19,607 nucleotides of DNA. It comes from an archaeon. GTDB lineage: Archaea > Asgardarchaeota > Hermodarchaeia > Hermodarchaeales > Hermodarchaeaceae. Both the position numbers and the translations under genes were made by a program. The notes below the pieces were generated by a model that searched no databases, was not told where the DNA came from, and saw only the letters and a program-made list of their open reading frames with translations. Shown piece by piece: positions 1 through 7,663 of this stretch (positions within the stretch are counted from its first letter, which is position 1; every line of letters starts with the position of its first letter). The stretch is from assembly GCA_016550485.1 (NCBI GenBank), contig JABXGV010000060.1, positions 1-19,607 on the forward strand, in the 5' to 3' direction.

Positions 1-318
1 CCGCTCTATTACATTCTAGAAAATGAAGTCGCACTCTACGCTGAAGGTTTGGGTCTCCCGCTCTACAAACGTTCCTGCATCTACGGTGAGGAATCGCTGC
101 GTACTGAAGTTCGACAGTGGTTGAACGAATTTGAAGACCAGCATCCAGGGACAAAATACAATCTTTATGCTACAATTTCTAGACTCATCGAGCGCCAACA
201 AGACCAAGAAACGGTGCCATTTCGGAAATGCGAGACTTGCGGTGAGCCGACGTCAAGGTCCGTATGCGCGGTCTGTGAATCGTTGACCCGGTTAGGGTTA
301 AATCCCAGAGGCCACTAG
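1..318 (+). CDS. TtuA/Ncs6-family tRNA 2-thiolation protein, C-terminal part (5' end outside window)
   Basis: The reading frame is open from base 1 and ends at TAG, giving 105 residues of a gene that begins upstream; the TTG at 49 is internal. The segment reads like the C-terminus of the archaeal TtuA/Ncs6 (TIGR00269) family, ATP-dependent enzymes that put sulfur on tRNA uridines. Signs are a Leu-Tyr-rich start, a conserved stretch with EVRQWLNEFEDQHPGTK, and a closing zinc-finger motif CETCGEPTSRSVCAVC (CxxC...CxxC) typical of the family's C-terminal zinc site. The catalytic PP-loop and the Cys residues that hold the Fe-S cluster would lie upstream and cannot be checked. It converges on atpK with 40 bases between. 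TtuA (U54) and Ncs6 (wobble U34) cannot be told apart from this fragment. Confidence 0.8.
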   Translation, partial: PLYYILENEVALYAEGLGLPLYKRSCIYGEESLRTEVRQWLNEFEDQHPGTKYNLYATISRLIERQQDQETVPFRKCETCGEPTSRSVCAVCESLTRLGLNPRGH

Positions 319-358
319 TTGCAGAGGAATCGTACCTTCTTTGAACATAAAGAGTGGA

Positions 359-2293
359 TTACACCCTCATAATCAACATGAACGCGACGAGCAAGGTATA
401 GATTGCCAACGCTTCAGCCAATACGACCGGTACCATGGATTTGCTGAACACTTCGGGCTTCCCCACCATCGCCCCTATCATAGATGCACCAGCCCATCCA
501 ATCGCTACGCCTGCTACTAATGCACCGATACCGATTGTTAGTGCGGCTGATATTCCAATCATCGCAGCAATAGTTTCAGCTTCTATACGCATCACAAGCA
601 TAAACGATGCGAGCAAACCATAAATCCCAAGAGCTTCAGCGAGCACAACACTAACAAGCCCTTTACTGAAGGACTCGGGAGCAGTTCGTAAGCTCGAACA
701 CAATGCAGCACCTCCATACCCGATACCCACTCCACCGCCAATAGCGGCTAGTGCAATGGCTAACCCTGAGGCAACAGCCAACCACCCAGCACCAAACGCG
801 TCAGGAAGACCTGCTGCACCGTCAATCCGCATTACTACCATAAACCCAATCAAGAGCCCATAAATACCTAGGGCCTCAGCGAGCACTACCGACACCAGAC
901 CTTTACTGAAGGATTCCGGAGCCTCAGCGACTGATCGGCTCAGCGATTCACCCGCCAATGCAATACCAAACCCTGCGCCCACACAGGATAAGCCTATAGC
1001 TAACCCTGCTCCAATACCCATGAACGCTTGACTCATATCGGTAATACCTTCGCCTAGCCGCATAATCAACATGAAGCTCAATAATAGGCCGTAAATTCCT
1101 AGAGCCTCAGCAAGCACAACTGAGACTAACCCTTTGCTGAACGCTTCAGGTGCTGTGGTAAGGCTACGACAAAGTGAGGCGCCCGCACGTGCAATTCCAT
1201 AGCCTGCACCAATGGCAGCAAGCCCGATTGCAAGGCCAGCAGCAATTCCTAGAAATCCTTGCGGGATAGAGCCGACCACATCAACGGGAACTGCTGATGC
1301 GTTCACAATTGAAGGTGAGTCAATTCTCATCAACAACATAAAGCTAGCCAACAACCCATAGATTCCTAGAGCCTCAGCTAAGACTACAGTGACCAGCCCT
1401 TTGCTGAAGGTTTCAGGAGCTTCGACAAGGCTGTCTGAGAGGGCAGCCCCTCCTGATGCAATACCCATTCCCGCTCCTAGAGCGGCAAGCCCTACTCCAA
1501 ACCCAGCTGCCATAGCAAGATAGCCTTGGGCGAGGGCCGTGGCTGTGTCGATTCTCATCAGGAGCATGAAGGATGCTAGGAGCCCATAGATACCGAGAGC
1601 TTCAGCGAGCACGACGCTGACCAATCCCTTGCTGAAGGTTTCTGGTGCACGGACAAGACTCTTGCAAAGGGATGCGCCAGATTTGGCGATGCCAAGCCCT
1701 GCGCCGACTGCGGCAAGACCTATGGCAAGCGCTGCGCTGATTGCGATGATACCTTGGCCAATGTAGAGGGCAGTATCTATTCGCATCAGCAACATGAAGC
1801 TGGCCAACAATCCATATATTCCCAAGGCTTCGGCAAGCACCACTGATACTAGCGCTTTGCTGAATGATTCAGGAGCTTCTGTAAGGCTGGTGCACATGCT
1901 ACTGCCTGCTTTGCCGATACCGATGCCAGCACCGACTGCGGCGACGCCTATGGCTAGTCCAGACGCGAGGGCGATTAGGCCTTGGCTCATACCTGTAATT
2001 GAGGCTATTACGGCTTCATCAGGGGTCATTAGTTCTGTGGGAATGGGGATGTTTGGTATACGCATTAGTATCATGAAAGCTGCGAGAAGCCCATAGATAC
2101 CGAGAGCCTCTGCGAGGACAACTGCAATCATTCCCTTACTAAACGTTTCAGGCCTCTCAGCGACTGCACCAATCATGGCGCTCCCGCTGGTGCCGATGCC
2201 AATGGCTGCGCCGAGGGCGCCAAGCCCTGCTGCGAGGACTGCGCCGAGGGCGGCTAAGCCCGGTCCAGTGAAGAGTTCGGCAATTTGCAGCAT
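359..2293 (-). CDS. atpK: A/V-type ATP synthase subunit K (proteolipid rotor), eight-hairpin form
   Basis: This is the membrane rotor (c/K) subunit of the archaeal A/V-type ATP synthase. It is 644 residues long and consists of eight consecutive two-helix hairpins, about 16 transmembrane segments. Ordinary archaeal K proteins have one hairpin of roughly 70-100 residues. Each hairpin has a Gly/Ala-rich first helix, a short polar loop containing (A/R/K)PE.FSK, and a second helix built on VVLAEALGIYGLL. The ion-carrying glutamates are E62, E155, E231, E307, E396, E473, E553 and E627, so none is lost. The linkers after hairpins 1 and 4 are longer. The start is ATG at 2293, 23 bases after the atpI stop, so the two genes are very probably co-transcribed. 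The carboxylate is followed by Ala rather than Ser/Thr, which favours protons over sodium (inference). Confidence 0.95.
   Translation of the reverse strand: MLQIAELFTGPGLAALGAVLAAGLGALGAAIGIGTSGSAMIGAVAERPETFSKGMIAVVLAEALGIYGLLAAFMILMRIPNIPIPTELMTPDEAVIASITGMSQGLIALASGLAIGVAAVGAGIGIGKAGSSMCTSLTEAPESFSKALVSVVLAEALGIYGLLASFMLLMRIDTALYIGQGIIAISAALAIGLAAVGAGLGIAKSGASLCKSLVRAPETFSKGLVSVVLAEALGIYGLLASFMLLMRIDTATALAQGYLAMAAGFGVGLAALGAGMGIASGGAALSDSLVEAPETFSKGLVTVVLAEALGIYGLLASFMLLMRIDSPSIVNASAVPVDVVGSIPQGFLGIAAGLAIGLAAIGAGYGIARAGASLCRSLTTAPEAFSKGLVSVVLAEALGIYGLLLSFMLIMRLGEGITDMSQAFMGIGAGLAIGLSCVGAGFGIALAGESLSRSVAEAPESFSKGLVSVVLAEALGIYGLLIGFMVVMRIDGAAGLPDAFGAGWLAVASGLAIALAAIGGGVGIGYGGAALCSSLRTAPESFSKGLVSVVLAEALGIYGLLASFMLVMRIEAETIAAMIGISAALTIGIGALVAGVAIGWAGASMIGAMVGKPEVFSKSMVPVVLAEALAIYTLLVAFMLIMRV
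359..2293 (-). repeat. Eight tandem coding repeats of 74-93 codons (proteolipid hairpins)
   Basis: The atpK reading frame is an eightfold tandem repeat. Measured to the end of each MR(I/L/V) motif, the units end near residues 79, 172, 248, 324, 413, 490, 570 and 644. The second helix is almost invariant in protein sequence. The first helix and the linkers vary. At DNA level the same peptide is written with many different synonymous codons from unit to unit, so these are old duplications held by selection rather than a fresh slippage array. Confidence 0.9.
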
Positions 2294-2316
2294 AGTTTTT
2301 CACTTTACAGTAGAGC

Positions 2317-4209
2317 TTATGCGGGAGTAGTCCATTTGCTGGGCAGTGTGAGTGGTTTGTATTCATAGCCAGTGCCAGCGTAGAACTTGAGATAGGCTTC
2401 GACCCAATGAAGACGCAAGGTATGGATGAAGCTGAGGAGTCCCTCCATTATCAAGACGAATATCGTCCCGACAAGAGCCATAACGATGAACATCATCAGG
2501 CTTATTTCTTGGGTATAAAACATACCATGCCTCACCGCTTCTATGAGAGTATCGGTAACACCACCTATGAAGAGGAACGTCTTGGCAAAGCCTGCGTGTG
2601 CCATGTTCAGTGCAAGTATCCGTGCATAACTGATGGTGTTGCTGATGCTCGCGATGAGGTGTTCGAGACCCTCCATGAAGCCTTCCATGAAACCGGAGGC
2701 TATCATGCCGCCAAACATCATCACCAAGAGTGGTATGATGAGTAGTATGAGGGCGTCTAGGATTGCACTCCCGAATAGGTTTGGTTGAACTTTACAGTCC
2801 CAACTGAACCAATCCATGAAGTTAATGCCTTTATTGAAGAGAAGTATGGCGAGGCCAAAGAAGAACCAGAGCCAAACAACTGGTCCGAAGATAGCGTGTT
2901 TCCATTCTCGTCTTCGTATCTTATTGACCAAGTCAAGAAAGATGGCAATGGCGAGGTGAATAACACCGATGATGATGCTTAGGACGAAGAGGATCCAAGT
3001 CTCCTGGGGTGTGTCAAAGGCACTAAACCATATTGCTCCTTGAGTGTGCCCATGGTGGTCTAGTCCGAAGCCATGATGTACGCCGGAAGGTGCTGGTTGT
3101 GTGTAGTAGGAAAACCCGGCATCGAAGTCGAATAAGCGGAAAAGGTTGATGAGAAACCCACGCATAATCATCCCAAAGGGAGAATCCCGAAGAGCAACAT
3201 ACCAGACCTCGTTAAAGACTCCAAGTCCGAAGAATTCTCCATAAAGCACCCCAAAGAATGTCGCAGATATTGCACAGACAGCTAGAAGTCCTGAGCCTTT
3301 AATGAAGTAGTTACCGAGCTCACCGAGGTCTACTTCTTTCTTCTTCATAAGCAAACCAATACAAGAGAAAAAGAGGAGCAATAGTCCATGCCCGATGTCT
3401 CCGAACATGAGACCAAAGATTATGGGGAAGCCGATCGCCATGAAGAAGGAGGGGTCGAGTTCACGGTGGCTGGGAATGCCGAAGGCTTTGGTGAGGTTTT
3501 CTGCAGACCTGAAGAACCGCGTGTTTGTAAGCTTGGTGGGGGGACGGTCGATCGGTTCTGCTTCTTCACCATGCCCGTGGTGGGGCTCGTGATAATCTTC
3601 GATGTCCAGGGAGACTCGTCCTTTACCGTGCTTTGCTATAGCTTCTGCAAAGGCCTTAGCCTCCTTTGCAGGTACCCAGCCAGCTAAAACGTAGGTACGT
3701 TTGGTTTTACCAAAGAGGGTTTTGGTTTCTTCGAAGCGATGTTCCCTTTGCAACAGCTCTTCCCAGGCAAGAAGCTGATCGCGTTTTTCCGCTGCTAGCT
3801 GCTTGATGGATTTTTGTGCAGCTTTACGGGCGGATTTGTCTTCTGCCTCTTCAGCGGCTTGGAGGGCTTTTGACAAGTCAGCGAAGGCGCCTTCCACATG
3901 TTTTAGGTCTTTATCTAAGCTTGTAAGGTATCGTTCGCTGGGAATTTCGGGGACCTCAAATACCTCTTTGACACCGCCTCCACGGATCACACCCATGTCG
4001 GCGATGAGGGTTGTAACCCTTGTCAAGAGATTAGAGAGTTGGTAGAAGCGGTCTGAGGCTTCCACTGGCTCCAGCTTGACATCAAGCTCTTCCATGCGGT
4101 GTTGAACATCAATAAAATGGGCTACACCAAGACCCGCGATGAGCCGGAGAGTTGAATCCAACTCTCTGTCCAAAACGACCGCGTTGAATTTCTTCATTTT
4201 CGCTGGCAT
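2317..4209 (-). CDS. atpI: A/V-type ATP synthase subunit I (stator membrane subunit a)
   Basis: Subunit I forms the stator half-channels and touches the K ring. The protein has 630 residues from the ATG at 4209. A TTG at 4242 would add 11 residues, but the ATG has GGGAGA about 10 bases upstream and a natural start, MPAKMKKF. Residues 1 to about 245 form the cytoplasmic arm with coiled-coil stretches near 100-165. About eight membrane helices follow, starting near 255. Family marks include GDIGHG at 270-275 and the helix SYARILALNMAHA, whose Arg (about R530) is the conserved stator arginine facing the rotor glutamate. Two His-rich loops stand out, near 209-214 (HHGHG) and near 378-388 (HHGFGLDHHGH). 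The catalytic-head genes (A, B, C, D, E, F) are not in the window, so I-K form a separate unit here. Confidence 0.95.
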   Translation of the reverse strand: MPAKMKKFNAVVLDRELDSTLRLIAGLGVAHFIDVQHRMEELDVKLEPVEASDRFYQLSNLLTRVTTLIADMGVIRGGGVKEVFEVPEIPSERYLTSLDKDLKHVEGAFADLSKALQAAEEAEDKSARKAAQKSIKQLAAEKRDQLLAWEELLQREHRFEETKTLFGKTKRTYVLAGWVPAKEAKAFAEAIAKHGKGRVSLDIEDYHEPHHGHGEEAEPIDRPPTKLTNTRFFRSAENLTKAFGIPSHRELDPSFFMAIGFPIIFGLMFGDIGHGLLLLFFSCIGLLMKKKEVDLGELGNYFIKGSGLLAVCAISATFFGVLYGEFFGLGVFNEVWYVALRDSPFGMIMRGFLINLFRLFDFDAGFSYYTQPAPSGVHHGFGLDHHGHTQGAIWFSAFDTPQETWILFVLSIIIGVIHLAIAIFLDLVNKIRRREWKHAIFGPVVWLWFFFGLAILLFNKGINFMDWFSWDCKVQPNLFGSAILDALILLIIPLLVMMFGGMIASGFMEGFMEGLEHLIASISNTISYARILALNMAHAGFAKTFLFIGGVTDTLIEAVRHGMFYTQEISLMMFIVMALVGTIFVLIMEGLLSFIHTLRLHWVEAYLKFYAGTGYEYKPLTLPSKWTTPA

Positions 4210-4251
4210 GGAGGCTGTCTCCCGTCGGAAGTAGTAACCCAATAATGCTTG

Positions 4252-4263
4252 ACTAAAAAAGCC
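4252..4263 (-). promoter_or_regulatory. Possible TATA box for atpI-atpK
   Basis: On the minus strand the sequence reads GGCTTTTTTAGT, an A/T-rich box about 45 bases upstream of the atpI ATG. With the usual archaeal spacing of about 25 bases, transcription would begin near 4230 and leave a leader of about 20 bases that includes the GGGAGA ribosome site. The assignment rests on position and composition only. Confidence 0.35.
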
Positions 4264-4480
4264 TTGCTCTCATTTGGAATCTATCAATTTCCACGAGAAC
4301 GTAACATTTATGAAAGCAATACTGGTAACTTGTGGTAGGTGCTTACTAATGGGGTATCGCGTTTGCTACAAATAGCCCAATGGTGACACCACTCGCCATC
4401 TCTTTTCTCCAACTGTTACAACTCACTAGCAAGACGTCCCAGTTTATTTTGGGAGCCGTTCATACACGCACGGATGGAGA
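4264..4480. other. Non-coding spacer between divergent atpI and cysS
   Basis: Together with the preceding box, this makes about 270 bases without a credible gene. The only recognisable signal is a T/A-rich box AGTTTATTTTG near 4441-4451, about 30-40 bases before the candidate cysS starts; it could be the cysS TATA element. I see no RNA gene, long inverted repeat or riboswitch fold in the rest. Confidence 0.4.
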
Positions 4481-6004
4481 GTGGGTTCCTTGACACCAAC
4501 GCCTGTCCGTCGATTGCCCAGCTCTCAAGGCCACGATTCTGCGCCTTTACGTTCACAGCTGGTCATTTATAGCAGCCTCTCCAAACAAAAGGAAGGCTTC
4601 ATACCTCTTCAATCAGACACGGTTACGATGTATACCTGTGGTTTGACTGTCAATTATTTGATGCATATCGGTCACGCCAGATGCTATGTTTTCTGGGATA
4701 TTGTTCACCGATACCTGCAGTACCTTGGCTTCAAAGTGACACACGTCTCCAATGTGACTGATATCAGCGTAGATGACAACATCCTCAGACGTCTGAGGGA
4801 AACGGGTGAGAGCTTCCAGCAGCTAGTCACTCGTCACACACAGGACTACATTGAAGACCGCCGCCGCCTGGGTATTGCTGACCCCTACACTTACTCGATC
4901 GCAACACAGCATATCCACGAAATGATTGAGCTGGTACAACAGCTTCTTGATCAAGGCCATGCCTACATCGCTGATGATGGAGTATACTTCCGCATCAGCA
5001 CCTACCCAGAATATGGTAAATTGTCAGGGATAGATCCTGGGAAGTTAAGGACTGGAGCCAGTGGACGAATCACCAAGGATGAATATGACAAGGAATCTGT
5101 GGGGGACTTTGCTCTCTGGAAGCGAGCCGCACCTGGTGAGCCATATTGGCATAGTCCCTGGGGGCCTGGACGCCCTGGTTGGCACATCGAGTGCTCTGCG
5201 ATGTCGAGGAAATACCTAGGTGAAACCATTGATATCTCAGGCGGTGGTGAAGACAACATCTTCCCACACCACGAAAACTCGATAGCTCAGAGCGAAGCTG
5301 CATCCGGAAAATCCTATGTTCGTTTCTGGATGCATGTTCGGCACTTGATGCTTAATGGTGAAAGGATGTCTAAATCAACAGGGAACTTCATCACCGCCCG
5401 TGAAGCTGCGTCGAAATATGGTGCTGCCTTGGTTCGCCTTTCACTTCTTTCTACTCATTACAGGAAACGAATGGACTTCACTGAAACATTGATAGCTGCT
5501 GCTGAAGGGAGAATTAAGCAGCTTCAATATGCCATAGCAGTGCTTAGGTTCTTCAAAGAAAAGAAACCACCTACAAAACCGAAGGATGATTTACTATCTA
5601 TGGCAATTGGGGAAGCTGAAGAACAGTTTCGTGCTGCTATGAATGATGACTTTAACACCGCGCTAGCTATTACCCAGCTCTTTCACTTCATTGAAAGCCT
5701 GCATCACCATATTGACAAGTATCACGAACTGGGCAGCAATATTGTAGAGAAGACCCTCTTTGTACTAGAAGGCATTTGCACAATTCTCTTTGGTGATCTC
5801 TATGAAAAAGAGCTAGCACCAATACCCGATTCTCATACCCGACAACTAGTCGAATTCATATTGACAGAACGTGAACAGCTTAGACAGAATAAGGACTTCA
5901 ACAAGGCGGATGTTCTCCGTAAGATGCTCCGAGAGTCCGGTATTGAAGTTATTGACACACCAGATGGCCCAATATGGTGGAAAACAGCACAACCTGCTCT
6001 ATAA
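4481..6004 (+). CDS. cysS: Cysteinyl-tRNA synthetase, divergent
   Basis: Class I synthetase that charges tRNA-Cys with cysteine in the cytoplasm. It has 507 residues from GTG 4481; family members usually run about 460-480. The extra length is an N-terminal tail of about 25 residues before the usual start (VIYSSLSKQKEGF). TTG at 4490, with GGAG about 10 bases upstream, is an equally good start. Landmarks: C53 in YTCGLTV, HIGH at 63-66, C238 in WHIECSAM, PHHEN at 262-266 and the signature ERMSKS at 294-299. A C-terminal anticodon-binding helical domain ends in the typical DTPDGPIWWK. Two oddities are visible. The fourth zinc ligand of the E. coli enzyme (E238 in HHENE) is Ser here (S267 in HHENS). 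Also, the NxTDIDDKI loop carries a two-residue insertion (NVTDISVDDNI). It may be a diverged functional enzyme or a paralogue. Confidence 0.93.
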   Translation: MGSLTPTPVRRLPSSQGHDSAPLRSQLVIYSSLSKQKEGFIPLQSDTVTMYTCGLTVNYLMHIGHARCYVFWDIVHRYLQYLGFKVTHVSNVTDISVDDNILRRLRETGESFQQLVTRHTQDYIEDRRRLGIADPYTYSIATQHIHEMIELVQQLLDQGHAYIADDGVYFRISTYPEYGKLSGIDPGKLRTGASGRITKDEYDKESVGDFALWKRAAPGEPYWHSPWGPGRPGWHIECSAMSRKYLGETIDISGGGEDNIFPHHENSIAQSEAASGKSYVRFWMHVRHLMLNGERMSKSTGNFITAREAASKYGAALVRLSLLSTHYRKRMDFTETLIAAAEGRIKQLQYAIAVLRFFKEKKPPTKPKDDLLSMAIGEAEEQFRAAMNDDFNTALAITQLFHFIESLHHHIDKYHELGSNIVEKTLFVLEGICTILFGDLYEKELAPIPDSHTRQLVEFILTEREQLRQNKDFNKADVLRKMLRESGIEVIDTPDGPIWWKTAQPAL

Positions 6005-6022
6005 CTAGCTTAAGCCAGCTAA

Positions 6023-6064
6023 GCCAGAAAAAAGAGGAGACAAGGCCTCCAAAAAACAGGAGGC
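6023..6064 (-). terminator. Probable terminator of the nuoJ1-J2-K-L-M-N operon
   Basis: Just past the nuoN stop, the minus strand reads a perfect 6-bp stem GCCTCC/GGAGGC (6045-6064) with a T-rich 8-base loop. A second run of six T follows at about 6029-6034. Archaeal polymerase terminates at T-runs, so either run could end the nuo transcript. The convergent cysS gene ends at 6004. Confidence 0.5.
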
Positions 6065-6070
6065 GCTTGT

Positions 6071-7648
6071 TTAGGAAAAGGGTAGACCAAGTGCTGCCTT
6101 TGCAGCCAACTCAGCTACTCTGAGGAAGAACTCTGGGAAGAGCCCAATCCCAACTATGAAGAGGGTTAGTACAACGATGGAAAAGAGCATTACTGGTGAA
6201 GCTCTTTGTGCTTTGAGGGCTTCAGGGCTGGGTTCGGCGAATACTAGGATTTGGATCATCCTAAGGTAATAGACTACGCTGAAGGCACTGCTAAGCACGA
6301 GTATGGCGGCGGCAAGGTACCAGCCAGCAACGATGCTGCCCCAGATGATGAAGAACTTGCTGAAGAACCCGATTAAGGGTGGAACTCCAGCTAGGGAGAG
6401 GGCTCCAATGTCAAAGCATACCATTGTGACTGTCATCTTCCGTCCGATACCTTTGAGCTTATCGAGATCGCGGGTTCCTATCTCATGGAGGAATACTCCT
6501 GCGCAGAGGAAAAGCATGCCCTTTGACAACATGTGCGCTGTAATGTGGAATAACCCTCCAGTAACACTGAGATAACGAGCCAATTCAGCCGCATTGGGGT
6601 CAATATGAGTTAGAGGCATCATACCCACTGCAAATCCAAAGATGATATAGCCCACATTCGTGATTGTCGAGTAAGCGAGAAGACGCTTGATATCCTTCTG
6701 AGTCAGCGCCATTAGATTACCGTAAATCATGGTGAAGAGGGCGAACCAGCTGAGGATGTAGCCATATACCGGATAGACGGTGGGGCTGAAGAAGTAGCCG
6801 AAGAGTCGGAGGATAGCATAGGAACCAGTCATGATGACGACACCGCTCAGCATTGCGCTGATGCCACTGGGAGCGGCTGGGTGCGCGTCTGGGAGCCAGG
6901 TGCACAGGGGTGCTATTGCTGCCTTGATTCCAAATCCGATTATTAGTCCCATTATGGTGATAGTGGCGACGTTCATCCATGCTCCTCCGGCGGGGAGGAG
7001 AGCTAGATTTGCCCCGATTTGGGCAAGATTCAGTGTCCCAGTTAGTCCATAGAGATATGACATTGAAAAGAGGATGAGGGTTGACCCGAAGGCGCTAAGT
7101 AGGAAGTATTTCAAGCCTGCCTCGATGGGTTCGGTTTCCTCCTTTCGGAATGCAACTAGGGCATAGCTGCTAACTGACATACTCTCCCAAAATATAAAGA
7201 GCGTGAGGAAGTCTCCAGCATAGACGACGCCAACCATACTACCTACAAGGGTAAGCAGAAGCGGGTAGAACAGCCCCATCCCATCGTCGTGCTCCATGTA
7301 TTTGATGGAGTAGATGGCGACGAACAGCCCAAGGAAGACGAAGACGACGCTCATATACACCGCGAGGATATCTATGTTAATGCAGGTTGCACCTGTGGTA
7401 GGATCGAAGACCGGTCCAGGAGGCCAGTACCAAATGAGGAGGGGACTCCAATTAGCATACATTAGTATGTAGTAGAGGTTTACAATGGAGACAAGAGCCA
7501 AAAACATGAACACCGCGGTTACAACGCCTAAGGCTACATCTCCTCGCCGACCTTTCAGAACCTTGCCGAGGAGCCCGACGATTAGGGCACCACCGAGAGT
7601 TAATACTAGTGGGAGCAGATAAAACCATTCTGTTAATCCTACTGACAT
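6071..7648 (-). CDS. nuoN: Complex I/Fpo-like membrane subunit N (antiporter-like)
   Basis: A 525-residue polytopic protein of the proton-pumping antiporter family (NuoL/M/N, MrpA/D). It is the last gene of the membrane-arm operon, which matches the usual place of N. Residues expected for ion transfer are present: Glu in LFIFWESMS (about E155, helix 5) and Lys in GFGIKAAIAPL (about K242, helix 7), followed by the family stretch TWLPDAHPAAPSGISAML. The N-like segment EAGLKYFLLSAFGST and the C-terminal PPLIGFFSKFFI also fit. It starts at ATG 7648 with GGAG upstream, 15 bases after nuoM. The M, N and MrpD families are close, so N rests on order plus these segments. Confidence 0.85.
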   Translation of the reverse strand: MSVGLTEWFYLLPLVLTLGGALIVGLLGKVLKGRRGDVALGVVTAVFMFLALVSIVNLYYILMYANWSPLLIWYWPPGPVFDPTTGATCINIDILAVYMSVVFVFLGLFVAIYSIKYMEHDDGMGLFYPLLLTLVGSMVGVVYAGDFLTLFIFWESMSVSSYALVAFRKEETEPIEAGLKYFLLSAFGSTLILFSMSYLYGLTGTLNLAQIGANLALLPAGGAWMNVATITIMGLIIGFGIKAAIAPLCTWLPDAHPAAPSGISAMLSGVVIMTGSYAILRLFGYFFSPTVYPVYGYILSWFALFTMIYGNLMALTQKDIKRLLAYSTITNVGYIIFGFAVGMMPLTHIDPNAAELARYLSVTGGLFHITAHMLSKGMLFLCAGVFLHEIGTRDLDKLKGIGRKMTVTMVCFDIGALSLAGVPPLIGFFSKFFIIWGSIVAGWYLAAAILVLSSAFSVVYYLRMIQILVFAEPSPEALKAQRASPVMLFSIVVLTLFIVGIGLFPEFFLRVAELAAKAALGLPFS

Positions 7649-7663
7649 CTCTACTCAACTCCT

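Noticed and set aside
16..207. Minus-strand frame over the 5' edge
   Set aside because: Overlaps the TtuA/Ncs6-like reading frame, whose zinc-finger Cys residues are convincing.
435..623. Plus-strand open frame opposite atpK
   Set aside because: Shadow of the repetitive atpK coding sequence. It is Pro/Ile/Ala-biased, as expected from the antisense of Gly/Ala-rich helices, and has no ribosome site.
1794..2096. 100-residue plus-strand frame opposite atpK
   Set aside because: Antisense to the first hairpins of atpK; same composition bias; no domain signature.
359..2293. CRISPR or satellite interpretation of the tandem array
   Set aside because: Repeat units are over 200 bases, lie in frame, encode membrane hairpins and diverge synonymously. 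This is a protein repeat, not a CRISPR array. I saw no CRISPR, tRNA or rRNA gene elsewhere in the window either.
3388..3687. 99-residue plus-strand frame opposite atpI
   Set aside because: Lies wholly within a well-supported atpI coding region, with no start signal or recognisable motif.
2317..4242. Longer atpI starting at TTG 4242
   Set aside because: The extra 11 residues do not resemble the family start, and ATG 4209 has a better ribosome site.
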